DNA of 64,000 nucleotides from Micromonospora chokoriensis (GTDB lineage Bacteria; Actinomycetota; Actinomycetes; Mycobacteriales; Micromonosporaceae). The stretch's first letter is position 1. Each line of letters opens with the position of its first letter. Below the pieces are notes generated by a model. It had not been told where the DNA came from, searched no databases, and saw nothing but the letters and a program-made list of their open reading frames with translations. The stretch spans positions 1 through 64,000 of the forward strand of contig NZ_JOAN01000003.1 in the NCBI RefSeq assembly GCF_000718555.1, written 5' to 3'. Made by a program: the position numbers and the translations under genes. Positions 52,720-63,391 of the stretch are shown here, in pieces.

Positions 52720-53865
52720 ATGCGGATCGCCATCGTGACCGAGTCGTTCCCACCGGATGTGAACGGCGTCGCGCACTCCGTGGTGCGGACGGCGGAGCAC
52801 CTGCTCGACCGGGGCCATGAGCCGGTGGTCATCGCGCCTGCCCCGCCCGCCGCCGGCCGGCAGGGCATCGACCGGCTGCCGTACCCGGTGGTACGCATTC
52901 CCAGCGTGCCGCTGCCCCGCTACCAGGGCTTCCGGTTGGGGGTGCCGACCAACGCACGCCTGACCGGGGCGTTGCTCTCGGCCGAGCCGGACGTGGTGCA
53001 CCTGGCCAGTCCGTTCGTCCTGGGCGCACGGGCGGCCACGTTGGCCAGCCGGCACGGGCTGCCCACGGTGGCGGTCTACCAGACCGATGTGGCGGCGTAC
53101 GCGCGGGCGTACCGGGTGAGCTGGGGCGAGGCGGCGGCGTGGCGTCGGATCCGCGAGATCCACAACTCGGCGCAGCGCACTCTCGCCCCCTCCACCCGGG
53201 CCGCCGCCGACCTGATCGCCAACGGGGTACAGCGGATCTGGCTGTGGCGTCGTGGTGTGGACGCCGTTCGATTCGATCCGGCCAAACGGTCTGCGGCGTT
53301 GCGGGACCGGCTGGCACCCAACGGTGAGCTGCTCGTCGGCTACGTCGGTCGGCTCGCCCCGGAGAAGCGGGTGGAGCTGCTGGCGGCGACGTCCCGGCTG
53401 CCCGGCGTACGGGTGGTGGTGGCCGGCGACGGCCCGACCCACCGCCAGTTGGCCCGGGAGCTGCCCGGGGTGACCTTCCTGGGGGTGCAGCAGGGCGAGG
53501 ACCTGGCGCGGCTCTACGCCAGCCTGGACCTGTTCGTGCACACCGGCGCGCACGAGACCTTCGGTCAGACCATCCAGGAGGCGTTGGCCTCCGGGGTGCC
53601 GGTCGTAGCGCCGGCCAGCGGCGGCCCGATCGACCTGGTCGACGAGGGCGTGACCGGGATGCTGGTGGCGCCGAACGACGGCGACGCCCTCGCCGCCGCG
53701 GTGGCCGAGCTGGCCGGCGACGCCGACCGGCGGCGGGCCTACGGGCTGGCCGCCCGGGTCGCGGTCAGTCGCCGTAGCTGGGCGGCCGTCGGCGACGAGC
53801 TGATCGGGCACTACCACGCGGTACGCGCCGTCGCCGCCACCGTCGGCCTGCCGGCGGCGTCGTGA
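52720..53865 (+). CDS. GT4 family glycosyltransferase, MgtA-like
   Basis: Glycosyltransferase of 381 aa with GT-B fold. The N-terminal RIAIVTESFPPDVNGVAHSV and the C-terminal LFVHTGAHETFGQTIQEALASGVPVV (EX7E motif for the nucleotide sugar) are typical of alpha-mannosyltransferases such as MgtA that build lipoglycans. ATG 52720 is preferred; a GTG is two codons upstream. The second glycosyltransferase begins at its stop with a GTGA overlap, so they are co-translated and probably act in one glycolipid pathway at the inner membrane face. Confidence 0.9.
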   Translation: MRIAIVTESFPPDVNGVAHSVVRTAEHLLDRGHEPVVIAPAPPAAGRQGIDRLPYPVVRIPSVPLPRYQGFRLGVPTNARLTGALLSAEPDVVHLASPFVLGARAATLASRHGLPTVAVYQTDVAAYARAYRVSWGEAAAWRRIREIHNSAQRTLAPSTRAAADLIANGVQRIWLWRRGVDAVRFDPAKRSAALRDRLAPNGELLVGYVGRLAPEKRVELLAATSRLPGVRVVVAGDGPTHRQLARELPGVTFLGVQQGEDLARLYASLDLFVHTGAHETFGQTIQEALASGVPVVAPASGGPIDLVDEGVTGMLVAPNDGDALAAAVAELAGDADRRRAYGLAARVAVSRRSWAAVGDELIGHYHAVRAVAATVGLPAAS

Positions 53866-55031
53866 CCGGGGCCGCCAGCGGGCTGCGGATCGTCCGGCTC
53901 GCCAACTTCGTGACGGAACGCTCCGGCGGCCTGCGTACCGCGCTGCGGCACCTCGGCGCGGGCTACCTGGCGGCCGGGCACGATCCGGTGCTTGTGATAC
54001 CCGGCCAGCGGGCCGCCGACGAGACACACCCGTGGGGGCGGGTGATCACCCTGCCCGGGCCGGAGATGCCGGGCAGCGGCGGCTACCGGCTGCTGGCCGG
54101 CCGACGCCGGTTGGCCCAGCTCCTCGTCGACCTGGCACCGGATCGGCTGGAGGTCTCCGACCGGTCGACGCTGCGTTGGACGGGCCGGTGGGCGCGGGCG
54201 CACGGGGTGCCGTCGGTGATGGTGTCGCACGAGTCGCTGACCGGGCTGCTCGGCCAGTGGGGTGTGCCGGACGCGCTGCGCCGGCCGACCGCCGACCAGC
54301 TCAACCGGGCGACGGCTCGGGCGTACGACCGGATCGTCTGCACGACCCGATGGGCTGCCGAGGAGTTCGACCGGATCGGCGTCGACAACGTGGACCTGGT
54401 GCCGCTCGGGGTGGACCTGGACACCTTCTCCCCGTGCCGGGCCGACCCGCTGGTGCGCGAGCGGTACGCCGACTCCAGCGAGGTGCTGTTGGTGCACTGC
54501 GCCCGGCTGTCCCCGGAGAAGCGGCCGGAGTTGGCCGTGCAGGCCCTCGCCGAGCTGCGCCGCGAGGGCGTACCGGCGGTGCTTGTGATGGTCGGCGACG
54601 GCCCGTTGCGCGGCGCGCTGGCCCAGCGGGCGGCGGGGCTGCCGGTGACGTTCACCGGCTTCCTGCCGGATCGAAGCGCGGTGGCCGCGTTGCTGGCCAG
54701 CGCGGACGTGGTGCTGGCGCCCGGCCCGGTGGAGACCTTCGGCCTCGCCGGCCTGGAGGCGCTGGCCTGCGGCACTCCGGTGGTGGTCAACGCGGCAAGC
54801 GCGCTGCCCGAGGTGGTCGGCGAGGCGGGGCTGGCCGCGTACGGCTCCGGGGTGTCGATGGCGGCGGCGGTGACCCGCCTGATGGCCCGGCCGGAGGCGC
54901 AGCGGCGGCGGGCCGCCCAGGCGCGGGCCGAGGAGTTCGGCTGGCCCGCGGCGGTCGCCGGGTTCCTCGGTGTGCACGGCGCGGACGCGCCACGGGGCAC
55001 CCCGAGCGAGTTGGATCGCCGCACCGCATAG
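53862..55031 (+). CDS. GT4 family glycosyltransferase
   Basis: Second GT-B glycosyltransferase, 389 aa. EX7E motif in GPVETFGLAGLEALACGTPVV; conserved ARLSPEKRPELAVQALAEL and MVGDGPLR for nucleotide binding; N-terminal RIVRLANFVTERSGGLRTAL for the acceptor domain. GTG start overlaps the upstream gene by 4 nt. The two enzymes together suggest a mannosylated lipid or similar wall-associated glycan. Its end lies 9 nt from rph, so it may be co-transcribed with the RNA-processing pair though unrelated in function. Confidence 0.9.
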   Translation: MTGAASGLRIVRLANFVTERSGGLRTALRHLGAGYLAAGHDPVLVIPGQRAADETHPWGRVITLPGPEMPGSGGYRLLAGRRRLAQLLVDLAPDRLEVSDRSTLRWTGRWARAHGVPSVMVSHESLTGLLGQWGVPDALRRPTADQLNRATARAYDRIVCTTRWAAEEFDRIGVDNVDLVPLGVDLDTFSPCRADPLVRERYADSSEVLLVHCARLSPEKRPELAVQALAELRREGVPAVLVMVGDGPLRGALAQRAAGLPVTFTGFLPDRSAVAALLASADVVLAPGPVETFGLAGLEALACGTPVVVNAASALPEVVGEAGLAAYGSGVSMAAAVTRLMARPEAQRRRAAQARAEEFGWPAAVAGFLGVHGADAPRGTPSELDRRTA

Positions 55032-55040
55032 GGTGCAGGC

Positions 55041-55766
55041 ATGGCGCGACCTGACGGGCGAGGGCCCTCTCAACTTCGACCGGTGACCCTGACCCGAGGC
55101 TGGAGCACCCATCCGGAGGGCTCGGTGCTCGTCGAGTTCGGCGGCACCCGGGTGCTCTGCACGGCGAGCGTCACCGAGGGGGTGCCCCGCTGGCGCAAGG
55201 GTTCCGGGCTCGGTTGGGTGACCGCCGAGTACGCGATGCTGCCCCGGGCCACCAACACCCGCTCCGACCGGGAGAGCGTCAAGGGGCGGGTCGGTGGCCG
55301 CACCCACGAGATCTCCCGGCTGATCGGGCGCAGCCTGCGGGCCAGCATCGACCTCAAGGCGCTCGGCGAGAACTCGATCGTGCTCGACTGCGACGTGCTC
55401 CAGGCCGACGGCGGCACCCGCACGGCCGCGATCACCGGCGCGTACGTCGCGTTGCACGACGCGGTGGGTTGGCTCGCCGCCCGCAAGGCGTTGGCCGGCA
55501 AGCCGGAGAAGGTGATGCACCGTTCGGTGGCCGCGGTCAGCGTGGGGATCATCGCCGGGGAGGCCCGGCTCGACCTCTGCTACGAGGAGGACGTCGCCGC
55601 CGAGGTGGACATGAACGTGGTCTGCACCGGCGCGGGCGACTTCGTCGAGGTGCAGGGCACCGGCGAGGCGGGCGTGTTCGCCCGCGACCAGCTCGACGCC
55701 CTGCTCGACCTGGCCGTCGCCGGCTGCGCCGAGTTGGCCGAAGCCCAGCGAAAGGCATTGGCATGA
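55041..55766 (+). CDS. rph: Ribonuclease PH
   Basis: Phosphorolytic 3'-5' exoribonuclease of 241 aa that matures tRNA 3' ends. It shows the full family pattern: [74 protein letters not shown] and [17 protein letters not shown]. Cytoplasmic hexamer in relatives. Its TGA overlaps the rdgB ATG (ATGA at 55763-55766); this rph-rdgB pair is widespread in actinobacteria. Confidence 0.96.
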   Translation: MARPDGRGPSQLRPVTLTRGWSTHPEGSVLVEFGGTRVLCTASVTEGVPRWRKGSGLGWVTAEYAMLPRATNTRSDRESVKGRVGGRTHEISRLIGRSLRASIDLKALGENSIVLDCDVLQADGGTRTAAITGAYVALHDAVGWLAARKALAGKPEKVMHRSVAAVSVGIIAGEARLDLCYEEDVAAEVDMNVVCTGAGDFVEVQGTGEAGVFARDQLDALLDLAVAGCAELAEAQRKALA

Positions 55767-56380
55767 ACAAGGTCCTGCTCGCCACTCGTAACCGCAAGAA
55801 GCTGGTGGAGCTTCAGCGGATCCTGGACGGCGCGCTCGGCGCGCACCGGATCGCCCTGCTCGGCCTGGACGACGTCGAGCAGTACGCGGAGCTGCCGGAG
55901 ACCGGCCTGACCTTCGGCGAGAACGCGCTGATCAAGGCGCGGGAGGGGTGCCGGCAGAGCGGTCTGCCGACCATCGCCGACGACTCCGGGATCGCCGTGG
56001 ACGCGCTCAACGGGATGCCCGGGGTGTTCAGCGCCCGCTGGGCCGGCAAGCACGGCGACGACCAGGCCAACCTTCAGCTAATGCTGGATCAGATCGCCGA
56101 CGTGCCCGACGAGCATCGGGCGGCCTCGTTCGTCTGCACTGTGGCGTTGGTGCTGCCCGGCGGCAAGGAGCACCTGGTCGACGGCCGGCAGTCCGGGCGG
56201 GTGCTGCGTGCGCCGCGCGGCGAGGGCGGGTTCGGTTACGACCCGATCTTCCTGGGCGACGGACAGGACCGGACCAACGCCGAGCTGACCCCGGCGGAGA
56301 AGGACGCGATCAGCCACCGCGGCAAGGCGTTGCGCGAGCTGGCCAAGCTGATCGCCAAGGTGCTGCCGCCCGCCGCCTGA
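55763..56380 (+). CDS. rdgB: Non-canonical purine NTP pyrophosphatase
   Basis: Ham1/RdgB-type house-cleaning enzyme of 205 aa that hydrolyses dITP, XTP and ITP to monophosphates. Motifs: [52 protein letters not shown], and [12 protein letters not shown] with the later [10 protein letters not shown]. Start at the ATGA overlap with rph. It closes a cluster whose order matches M. tuberculosis Rv1334-Rv1341 with some genes missing or added. Confidence 0.95.
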   Translation: MNKVLLATRNRKKLVELQRILDGALGAHRIALLGLDDVEQYAELPETGLTFGENALIKAREGCRQSGLPTIADDSGIAVDALNGMPGVFSARWAGKHGDDQANLQLMLDQIADVPDEHRAASFVCTVALVLPGGKEHLVDGRQSGRVLRAPRGEGGFGYDPIFLGDGQDRTNAELTPAEKDAISHRGKALRELAKLIAKVLPPAA

Positions 56381-56392
56381 CGGGCACGAGGT

Positions 56393-56429
56393 GCTGTCGT
56401 CCGCCGCCTGACCCGCGGCGGACGACAGC
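56393..56429. terminator. Bidirectional terminator
   Basis: Perfect 15-bp arms (56393-56407 and 56415-56429) around a 7-nt loop lie between the convergent rdgB and hutH genes (stops at 56380 and 56443). Confidence 0.8.
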
Positions 56430-56442
56430 GACCCGATCGAGG

Positions 56443-57981
56443 TCAGCTCAGCGGGCCGACCTCTCGTTCGATGGCGGCGCGCAACTCCGGCCCGGCGACG
56501 ACGGCGCGGGCCGCCTCCATCACCGGGGCGAGGAACACGTCCGGGCCGGGCTCGCCGGCTGCCTCGCCGAGCGCGACGACGGCCGCCCGCCCGGCCGGGG
56601 ACGGCGCCAGCGGAGCGCGCAGTTGCAGACCGCGTACGCCGGCCAGCAGCTCCACCGCGAGCAGGCTGGTGAGGTTGTCCAGGACGGTACGCAGCTTCTT
56701 GGCCGCTGCCCAGCCCATCGAGACGTGATCCTCCTGCATCCCGCTGGTGGGCAACGAGTCCACCGAGGCGGGGGCGGCCAGCCGGCGGTTCTCGGCGACG
56801 ATCCCGGCCGCCGTGTACTGGGCGATCATCAGCCCGGAGTTGACCCCGGCGTCGGGGGAGAGGAATGCCGGCAACTCCCGGGAGCGGGTCACGTCGAGCA
56901 GCCGGTCGACCCGCCGCTCGGCGATCGCACCCACCTCGGCGGCAGCGATGGCGAGGAAGTCCGCCGCGAAGCCGAGCGGCGCGCCATGGAAGTTACCCGT
57001 CGACTCGACCCGGCCGTCCGGCAGCACCACCGGGTTGTCCACAACGGACACCAGTTCCCGGCCGGCGACCGTGCGGACGAAGTCCAGGGTGTCGCGGGCC
57101 GCACCGGCGACCTGCGGCGCGCAGCGCATCGAGTACGCGTCCTGCACGGCGTGCGCCAGGTCGTCGCGGTGCGAGTCCATCACCCGGGAGTCCTGCAACA
57201 ACCGGTGGATGTTCGCCGCCGACGCCGCCTGACCGGGGTGTGGCCGGATCGCGTGCAGCTCGGGCAAGAACGGTCGCTCCGAGCCGAGCATCGCCTCGAT
57301 GGCCAGCGCAGCCGTCACGTCGGCCATGGCGAACAGGTGCGCCGCGTCGTGGATGGCCAGCAGCAGCATGCCGAGCATGCCGTCGGTGCCGTTGATCAGC
57401 GCCAGCCCCTCCTTGGCGGCCAGCTCGATCGGCTTGAGCCCGGCGGCGGCCAGCGCGTCGGCGGCGTCCTGCCGCTCACCGGCCGGGCCGAGGACCCAGC
57501 CCTCGCCGAGCAGCACCAACGCGCAGTGCGCCAGCGGCGCCAGGTCACCGGAGGCACCCAGCGACCCGTGCTCCGGCACCCACGGGGTGATGTCGTGGTT
57601 GAGCAGCTCGACCAGGGCCTCGGCGACAAGCGGCCGAACCCCGGAGCGGCCCAGGGCGAGGGACCGGACCCGCAGCAGCATCATGGCCCGGACCACCTCG
57701 CGCGGCATCGGGGCGCCCACCCCGGCCGCGTGCGAGCGGATCAACGCGTGTTGCAGCTCCGCCCGCCGCTGCGGGGCGATGAAGGTGTTGGCCAACGCCC
57801 CGAACCCGGTGGAGACCCCGTAGACGGGCCGACCGGACGACTCGATGCCGTCCACGATGGCCCGACTGGTCGCCATCGCGTCGATGGTGGCCGGGGCGAG
57901 GACGACCGTGGCGGTGCCGCGGGCCACCGCGAGAACGTCGTCGGCGGTGATCCCGGTGGGCTGGATGGTCACGTTCGTCAT
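56443..57981 (-). CDS. hutH: Histidine ammonia-lyase
   Basis: First enzyme of histidine breakdown, 512 aa, converting histidine to urocanate and ammonia. The MIO cofactor arises from Ala143-Ser144-Gly145 in [14 protein letters not shown], and the catalytic Tyr is in [13 protein letters not shown] near residue 54. Later features are the [16 protein letters not shown] segment and a C-terminal helical region. The start ATG overlaps the hutI stop by 4 nt. It is the last gene of the operon even though it acts first. Confidence 0.96.
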   Translation of the reverse strand: MTNVTIQPTGITADDVLAVARGTATVVLAPATIDAMATSRAIVDGIESSGRPVYGVSTGFGALANTFIAPQRRAELQHALIRSHAAGVGAPMPREVVRAMMLLRVRSLALGRSGVRPLVAEALVELLNHDITPWVPEHGSLGASGDLAPLAHCALVLLGEGWVLGPAGERQDAADALAAAGLKPIELAAKEGLALINGTDGMLGMLLLAIHDAAHLFAMADVTAALAIEAMLGSERPFLPELHAIRPHPGQAASAANIHRLLQDSRVMDSHRDDLAHAVQDAYSMRCAPQVAGAARDTLDFVRTVAGRELVSVVDNPVVLPDGRVESTGNFHGAPLGFAADFLAIAAAEVGAIAERRVDRLLDVTRSRELPAFLSPDAGVNSGLMIAQYTAAGIVAENRRLAAPASVDSLPTSGMQEDHVSMGWAAAKKLRTVLDNLTSLLAVELLAGVRGLQLRAPLAPSPAGRAAVVALGEAAGEPGPDVFLAPVMEAARAVVAGPELRAAIEREVGPLS

Positions 57982-59165
57982 TGCGGAACTCCGTTGCGTA
58001 TTACCTGGCGGATCAGGGGGACACCGGGCCGGTAGGCCAGGTGCAGGTACGACGGCGCGTCCAGCACGATCAGGTCGGCCCGCGCGCCGGGGGTGAGCAC
58101 ACCGATGTCGTCGCGGCGCAGCGCCCGCGCGCCACCGGCGGTGGCGGCCCAGACCGCCTCCGCCGGGGTCATCCGCATCTCGCGGACCGCGAGCGCCACG
58201 CAGAACGGCATCGACGAGGTGTACGACGAGCCGGGGTTGCAGTCCGTCGCCAGCGCCACGGTCACACCTGCGTCGAGCAGCCGACGGGCGTCCGGGTAGG
58301 GCGAGCGGGTGGAGAACTCCGCCCCGGGCAGCAGGGTCGCCACGGTGCGGGTGCCCGATCCGTCGCGGTGGGCCGTGCCGGCCAGCGCGTCCACGTCGGC
58401 GTCGCTCAGGTGGGTGCAGTGATCGACGCTGGCCGCGCCAAGCTCCACCCCGAGCTGCACCCCACCGCCGGGGCCGAGCTGGTTGGCGTGCAGCCGTACG
58501 CCCAGCCCGGCGGCCTGCCCGCTGGCCAGGATGGCACGGGTCTGGTCCACGTCGAAGGCGCCCCGCTCGCAGAACACGTCGACCCACTTCGCGTGCGCAG
58601 CGGCGGCGGCCAGCATCGGCCCGCAGACCAGTTCGACGTACTCGTCGGGGCGATCGGCGTACTCGGCGGGCACCACGTGTGCGCCCAGGAAGGTGGTCTC
58701 GGTGCTGGTCTCGGCGGCGATCCGCAGCGAGCGGGCCTCGTCGGCGACGGTCAGGCCGTACCCACTCTTGATCTCCATGGTCGTGGTGCCCTGGCGCAGC
58801 GCCTCCCCGCTCAGCCGGCGCACGGTGGCCCGCAGCTCGTCGTCGGTCGCGGCGCGGGTCGCTCCGACAGTGGTCCGGATGCCGCCACCGGTGTATGGCT
58901 GACCGGCCATCCGGGCGGCGAACTCGGTGGCCCGATCCCCGGCGAAGACCAGGTGGGCGTGGCTGTCCACGAAGCCGGGCAGCACGGCGGCACCACCGGC
59001 GTCGACCCGCCGATCGGCGGCCGGCGCGGACGCGGACGGCCCGACCCAGACCACCCGGCCCTCCTCGACCAGCACGGCGGCGTCGCGGTGGATGCCGAGC
59101 GGGCCCTCGCCGGCCCCGTTGGTGACCAGCTCCCCGATGTTGTCGATCAGCAGACTGCCGCTCAT
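57978..59165 (-). CDS. hutI: Imidazolonepropionase
   Basis: Amidohydrolase of 395 aa that opens imidazolonepropionate to formimidoylglutamate. Metal residues are His69 and His71 in [15 protein letters not shown], with later His in [12 protein letters not shown] and Asp in [13 protein letters not shown]. The [12 protein letters not shown] motif is diagnostic. Start at 59165, overlapping hutF by 4 nt; the open frame beyond that belongs to another frame of hutF. Confidence 0.95.
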   Translation of the reverse strand: MSGSLLIDNIGELVTNGAGEGPLGIHRDAAVLVEEGRVVWVGPSASAPAADRRVDAGGAAVLPGFVDSHAHLVFAGDRATEFAARMAGQPYTGGGIRTTVGATRAATDDELRATVRRLSGEALRQGTTTMEIKSGYGLTVADEARSLRIAAETSTETTFLGAHVVPAEYADRPDEYVELVCGPMLAAAAAHAKWVDVFCERGAFDVDQTRAILASGQAAGLGVRLHANQLGPGGGVQLGVELGAASVDHCTHLSDADVDALAGTAHRDGSGTRTVATLLPGAEFSTRSPYPDARRLLDAGVTVALATDCNPGSSYTSSMPFCVALAVREMRMTPAEAVWAATAGGARALRRDDIGVLTPGARADLIVLDAPSYLHLAYRPGVPLIRQVIRNGVPQ

Positions 59166-60529
59166 GAGGGCGTCACCGCCTCGATCGACGCCGACAACTC
59201 GGCCGGCACGTCGACGCTCAGGTGCCGGCCCTCGGCCACCACCACCCGGCCGTCCACCACGACCTGCTCGACGTCTGCCGCGCCGGCCGCGAAGAACGCG
59301 CCGACCGGCGGCACTCCGGCGGTGCGGGCGCTGTCCAGGCGTACCGTCACCAGGTCGGCGCGGGCACCCACCGCGATCCTCCCGGCGTCGGCCCAGCCCA
59401 GCGCGGCGTGCCCGGCAGCGCTCGCCGCCGTCATCAGGTCCACCGGCGTGAAGTGGCCGCGCCGGCGGGTACGCAGCCGCTCGTCCAGCTCCACCGCCCG
59501 GGCCTCCTCGAAGAGGTCGATGACGGCGTGGCTGTCGCTGCCGAGGCTCAACCGGATACCCGCGTCGGCCATCCGCCGGGCCGGGCCGATGCCGTCGGCG
59601 AGGTCCCGCTCCGTGGTTGGGCAGAGGCATACCCCGGTCCGGCTGTCGCCGAGCAGGGTCAGGTCCGCGCTGGTCGGGTGGGTGGCGTGTACGGCGGTGG
59701 TGTCCGGCCCGAGCACGCCGTGCTCGGCGAGCAGCGCGGTAGGCGTACGCCCGTGCACGGCTCGGCACTCGTCGTTCTCGGCGGGCTGCTCGGAGAGGTG
59801 CACGTGCAGCGGCGCCTGCCGCTCCCGGGCCCAGTCGGCGACCGTACGCAGCTGATCGGCCGGGACCGCGCGCACCGAGTGCACGGCCGCGCCGACCCGG
59901 GCGTGCGAGTCCGTCGGCTGGAACGCCGAGGCCCGCTCGGCCCAGCGGGCCGCGTCGCCGTCGCCGAAGCGGCGCTGCGGCCCGGTGAGCGGCCGACCGT
60001 CCACGCTGGAGGTGAGATAGCAGGTGTCCAGCAGGGTGAGGCGGATCCCGGCGTGCGCGGCAGCCTCCACCAGCGCTGCGCCCATCGCGTTCGGGTCGTC
60101 GTACGCGCCGCCGTCCGGGCGGTGGTGCAGGTAATGGAACTCGCCCACGCTGGTGATGCCGGTCAGCGCCATCTCGGCGTAGACGGCCCGGGCCAGGGCC
60201 AGGTAGGTGTCCGGGTCCAGCCGGTCCGCGACGGCGTACATCTGGTCCCGCCAGGTCCAGAAGTCACCCCGCCCGCCGTGGGTGCGCCCGCGCAGCGCCC
60301 GGTGGAAGGCGTGCGAGTGCGCGTTGGCGAGGCCGGGCAGGGTCAGACCGGGCAGCGGCACCGCGTCGGCGTAGACGTCGACCCCGGCAGGTGGCCGGCT
60401 GCCGGGGGTCAGCGGCGTCACCCCGGTGATCCGCCCCCCGTCGGTCTCGATCAACACGTCGGGCGTGGGCTCGGCGTGCTCGGGCAGCCAGGCGTACTCA
60501 GCGAGCCAGCGGGTCGGTGTCACCGGCAT
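59162..60529 (-). CDS. hutF: Formimidoylglutamate deiminase
   Basis: Amidohydrolase of 455 aa converting N-formimidoylglutamate to N-formylglutamate and ammonia. The metal motif is His71-x-His73 in [13 protein letters not shown], followed by [18 protein letters not shown], which is characteristic of HutF. Later [16 protein letters not shown] and [17 protein letters not shown] complete the active site. Because HutF gives N-formylglutamate, the pathway needs a deformylase (HutG); the overlapping M20 gene upstream may supply it. Confidence 0.93.
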   Translation of the reverse strand: MPVTPTRWLAEYAWLPEHAEPTPDVLIETDGGRITGVTPLTPGSRPPAGVDVYADAVPLPGLTLPGLANAHSHAFHRALRGRTHGGRGDFWTWRDQMYAVADRLDPDTYLALARAVYAEMALTGITSVGEFHYLHHRPDGGAYDDPNAMGAALVEAAAHAGIRLTLLDTCYLTSSVDGRPLTGPQRRFGDGDAARWAERASAFQPTDSHARVGAAVHSVRAVPADQLRTVADWARERQAPLHVHLSEQPAENDECRAVHGRTPTALLAEHGVLGPDTTAVHATHPTSADLTLLGDSRTGVCLCPTTERDLADGIGPARRMADAGIRLSLGSDSHAVIDLFEEARAVELDERLRTRRRGHFTPVDLMTAASAAGHAALGWADAGRIAVGARADLVTVRLDSARTAGVPPVGAFFAAGAADVEQVVVDGRVVVAEGRHLSVDVPAELSASIEAVTPS

Positions 60530-61722
60530 GTCAGCTCCTCCAGCACCCGGGCCAACGCCCGTACCCCGGCCGCGCAGTCGTCGTCGGTGGCAGCCTCGGC
60601 GGGGGAGTGCGAGACACCGGTCGGGTTGCGCACGAAGAGCATCGCGGTGGGCAGGTGCGCGGCGAGCACTCCGGCGTCGTGCCCCGCGCCGGTGGGCAGC
60701 ACCGGCGCGTCGAGCAGCGTGGCCAGTCGTTCGGCCAGCGCGCCGTCGAAGGCGACCACCGGGGTGGCCGACTCCTCGGTGACGGTCACCGTCGTACCGT
60801 CGCGGCGGGCCCGCTCGGCGAGCTTGCCGCGCACCGCGTCGACCAGGCCGGTAAGCGTCTCCGGGTCGGCGGCTCGGGCGTCCAACCAGCCGGTCACCTT
60901 CGACGGGATCGCGTTCGTGGCGTTGGGTTCGACGGCGACCCGGCCGACGGTGGCGTGCGCGCCGCGCAGCCGGGCCTCCTTGTTCGCCGCCAGCACGGTG
61001 AACGCGTAGGTGAGCATCGGGTCGCGCCGATCGGCCATGAGGGTGGTGCCCGCGTGGTTGCCCTCACCGACGACGTCGAAGCGCCACCGGCCGTGCGGCC
61101 AGATCGCGCTGGCCACCGCGACCGGCGCGTCCGTGTCGACGAGCGCGCGGCCCTGCTCGACGTGCAACTCCACGAAGGCGCCGAACCGGCCCAACAGCTC
61201 CGGGCGGGCGCCCGCCGGCCGGTCGCCGAGCGCCTCGGCGAAGCTCACCCCGGCCGCGTCGCGCAGGCCGGCCGCTCGCTCGGCCGACAGCGCCCCGGTG
61301 AGCAGCCTCGACCCCAGGCACGGTACGCCGAAGCGTGCCCCCTCCTCCTCGACGAAGGCGCCCAGCACCAGCGGCCGGTCCGGGGTGACGCCGGCGGCGC
61401 GCAGCTCGTCCACGGCGAGGAACGCGCTCACGATGCCGAGCGGCCCGTCGTACGCCCCGCCGTGGGGCACCGAGTCGAAGTGGCTGCCGGTGAGTACCGC
61501 ATCGGACGACTGCGGGTCACCCCAGTGGGCGAAGAGGTTGCCGTTGCCGTCCTCGGTGACCGGCATGGCGCGCTGCTCGGCCTGCGCGCGGAACCAGGCG
61601 CGCAGCTCCTGCTCCGGCTCGGTCAACGCGTACCGCAGATAGCCACCGCTGCCGGCGTCCCGCCCGACCGGCGCGATCTCGTCCCACAGCGCCCGGAACC
61701 GGGCGGAAAGCTCGTCGCTCAC
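60520..61722 (-). CDS. M20 family amidohydrolase, candidate N-formylglutamate hydrolase
   Basis: Zinc-dependent amidohydrolase of 400 aa in the allantoate amidohydrolase/carbamoylase group. Metal residues: His81 and Asp83 in [14 protein letters not shown], Asp92, Glu in [11 protein letters not shown], and a late His in [12 protein letters not shown]. The [12 protein letters not shown] motif is also typical. By name this family acts on N-carbamoyl or ureido compounds. Here it lies inside the hut operon, overlapping hutF by 10 nt and hutU by 4 nt, and the window has no HutG. Acting on N-formylglutamate is the simplest reading of the context, not shown by sequence. Confidence 0.85.
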   Translation of the reverse strand: MSDELSARFRALWDEIAPVGRDAGSGGYLRYALTEPEQELRAWFRAQAEQRAMPVTEDGNGNLFAHWGDPQSSDAVLTGSHFDSVPHGGAYDGPLGIVSAFLAVDELRAAGVTPDRPLVLGAFVEEEGARFGVPCLGSRLLTGALSAERAAGLRDAAGVSFAEALGDRPAGARPELLGRFGAFVELHVEQGRALVDTDAPVAVASAIWPHGRWRFDVVGEGNHAGTTLMADRRDPMLTYAFTVLAANKEARLRGAHATVGRVAVEPNATNAIPSKVTGWLDARAADPETLTGLVDAVRGKLAERARRDGTTVTVTEESATPVVAFDGALAERLATLLDAPVLPTGAGHDAGVLAAHLPTAMLFVRNPTGVSHSPAEAATDDDCAAGVRALARVLEELTCR

Positions 61723-63374
61723 GCGGGCCCCTCGGTCATGGGGACCCGGACTCCGGTGCGGTCGGCGACCTCGCGGGCGCTGTCATAGCCGGCGTCGACG
61801 TGCCGGATGACCCCCATCGCCGGGTCGTTGGTGAGCACCCGTTCGATCTTCTGACCGGCGAGGGCGGTGCCGTCGGCCACGCACACCTGCCCGGCGTGGA
61901 TCGACCGCCCGATGCCCACCCCGCCGCCGTGGTGGATGGACACCCAGGAGGCACCGCTGGCCGTGTTGACCAGGGCGTTGAGCAGCGGCCAGTCGGCGAT
62001 CGCGTCGGAGCCGTCGGCCATCCCCTCGGTCTCCCGGTACGGGCTCGCGACGCTGCCGGTGTCCAGGTGGTCCCGGCCGATCACCACCGGGGCGGAGAGC
62101 TCACCGGAGGCGACCATGTCGTTGAATCGCACGCCCGCCTTGTCCCGTTCGCCCTGGCCGAGCCAGCAGATCCGGGCCGGCAGGCCCTGGAAGGCGACCC
62201 GCTCGCCGGCCAGCTTGATCCAACGGGCCAGCGACTCGTTCTCCGGGAACAGGTCGAGGATGGCCCGGTCGGTGGCCGCGATGTCGGCCGGGTCGCCGGA
62301 GAGCGCCGCCCACCGGAACGGGCCCCGACCCTCACAGAACAACGGCCGGATGTACGCGGGCACGAAGCCCGGGAAGTCGAAGGCGCGCTGGTAGCCGCCG
62401 AGCTGCGCCTCACCTCGGATCGAGTTGCCGTAGTCGAACACCTCCGCGCCGGCGTCGAGGAAGCCGACCATCGCCTCGACGTGCGTCGCCATCGACGCGC
62501 GGGCCCGGTCGGTGAACTCGGCCGGCTTCGCGGCGGCGTAGTCCCGGGCGTCGGCCAGCTCCACCCCCACCGGCAGGTACGCCAGGGGATCGTGCGCGCT
62601 GGTCTGGTCGGTCACGATGTCGATCTCGACGCCACGGCTGAGCAGCTCCGGGAAGACCTCGGCGGCGTTACCGACCACGCCGACGCTCAGTGCCCGGCGG
62701 TCCCGCTTCGCCGCGCGGACCCGACTGATTGCGTCGTCCAGGGAGTCGGCGACCTCGTCCAGGTAGCGGTCGTGCACCCGACGGTCGAGCCGGGTGCGGT
62801 CCACGTCGACGATCAGGCAGACGCCGCCGTTCATGGTGACCGCGAGGGGCTGTGCGCCGCCCATTCCGCCGCAGCCGGCGGTCAACGTCAGCGTGCCGGC
62901 GAGGGTGCTGTCGAACCTCTTCGCGGCCACCGCCGCGAACGTCTCGTAGGTGCCCTGGAGGATGCCCTGCGTGCCGATGTAGATCCAGGAACCGGCCGTC
63001 ATCTGCCCGTACATGGTCAGGCCAAGCTGTTCGAGGCGGCGGAACTCCGGCCAGGTCGCCCAGTCGCCGACCAGGTTCGAGTTGGCCAGCAGCACCCGGG
63101 GAGCCCACTCGTGCGTACGCATCACGCCGACCGGGCGGCCCGACTGCACCAGCATCGTCTCGTCCTCGCGCAGGTCGGTAAGCGTGCGGACCAATGCGTG
63201 GTACGACGGCCAGTCCCGCGCGGCCTTGCCGGTGCCGCCGTAGACCACCAGGTCGTCGGGGCGCTCGGCCACCTCGGGGTCGAGGTTGTTCATCAACATC
63301 CGCAGGGCGCCCTCCTGCTGCCACCCGCGGGTGGTGAGCTGGCTGCCTCGTGCGGCACGAATGGGCTGGGTCAT
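61719..63374 (-). CDS. hutU: Urocanate hydratase
   Basis: NAD-dependent hydratase of 551 aa converting urocanate to imidazolonepropionate. Family features: [13 protein letters not shown] near residue 40, [20 protein letters not shown] for NAD binding, [12 protein letters not shown], and the catalytic segment [19 protein letters not shown] near residue 390. I start at ATG 63374, with GGAGGA upstream; an ATG at 63395 would overlap the regulator gene. Its stop overlaps the M20 start. Confidence 0.95.
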   Translation of the reverse strand: MTQPIRAARGSQLTTRGWQQEGALRMLMNNLDPEVAERPDDLVVYGGTGKAARDWPSYHALVRTLTDLREDETMLVQSGRPVGVMRTHEWAPRVLLANSNLVGDWATWPEFRRLEQLGLTMYGQMTAGSWIYIGTQGILQGTYETFAAVAAKRFDSTLAGTLTLTAGCGGMGGAQPLAVTMNGGVCLIVDVDRTRLDRRVHDRYLDEVADSLDDAISRVRAAKRDRRALSVGVVGNAAEVFPELLSRGVEIDIVTDQTSAHDPLAYLPVGVELADARDYAAAKPAEFTDRARASMATHVEAMVGFLDAGAEVFDYGNSIRGEAQLGGYQRAFDFPGFVPAYIRPLFCEGRGPFRWAALSGDPADIAATDRAILDLFPENESLARWIKLAGERVAFQGLPARICWLGQGERDKAGVRFNDMVASGELSAPVVIGRDHLDTGSVASPYRETEGMADGSDAIADWPLLNALVNTASGASWVSIHHGGGVGIGRSIHAGQVCVADGTALAGQKIERVLTNDPAMGVIRHVDAGYDSAREVADRTGVRVPMTEGPA

Positions 63375-63391
63375 CTCTGGGTCTCCTCCGG

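Noticed and set aside
53862..56380. Glycosyltransferases and rph-rdgB as one functional pathway
   Set aside because: Close spacing suggests shared transcription, but rph-rdgB is a widespread housekeeping pair unrelated to glycan synthesis.
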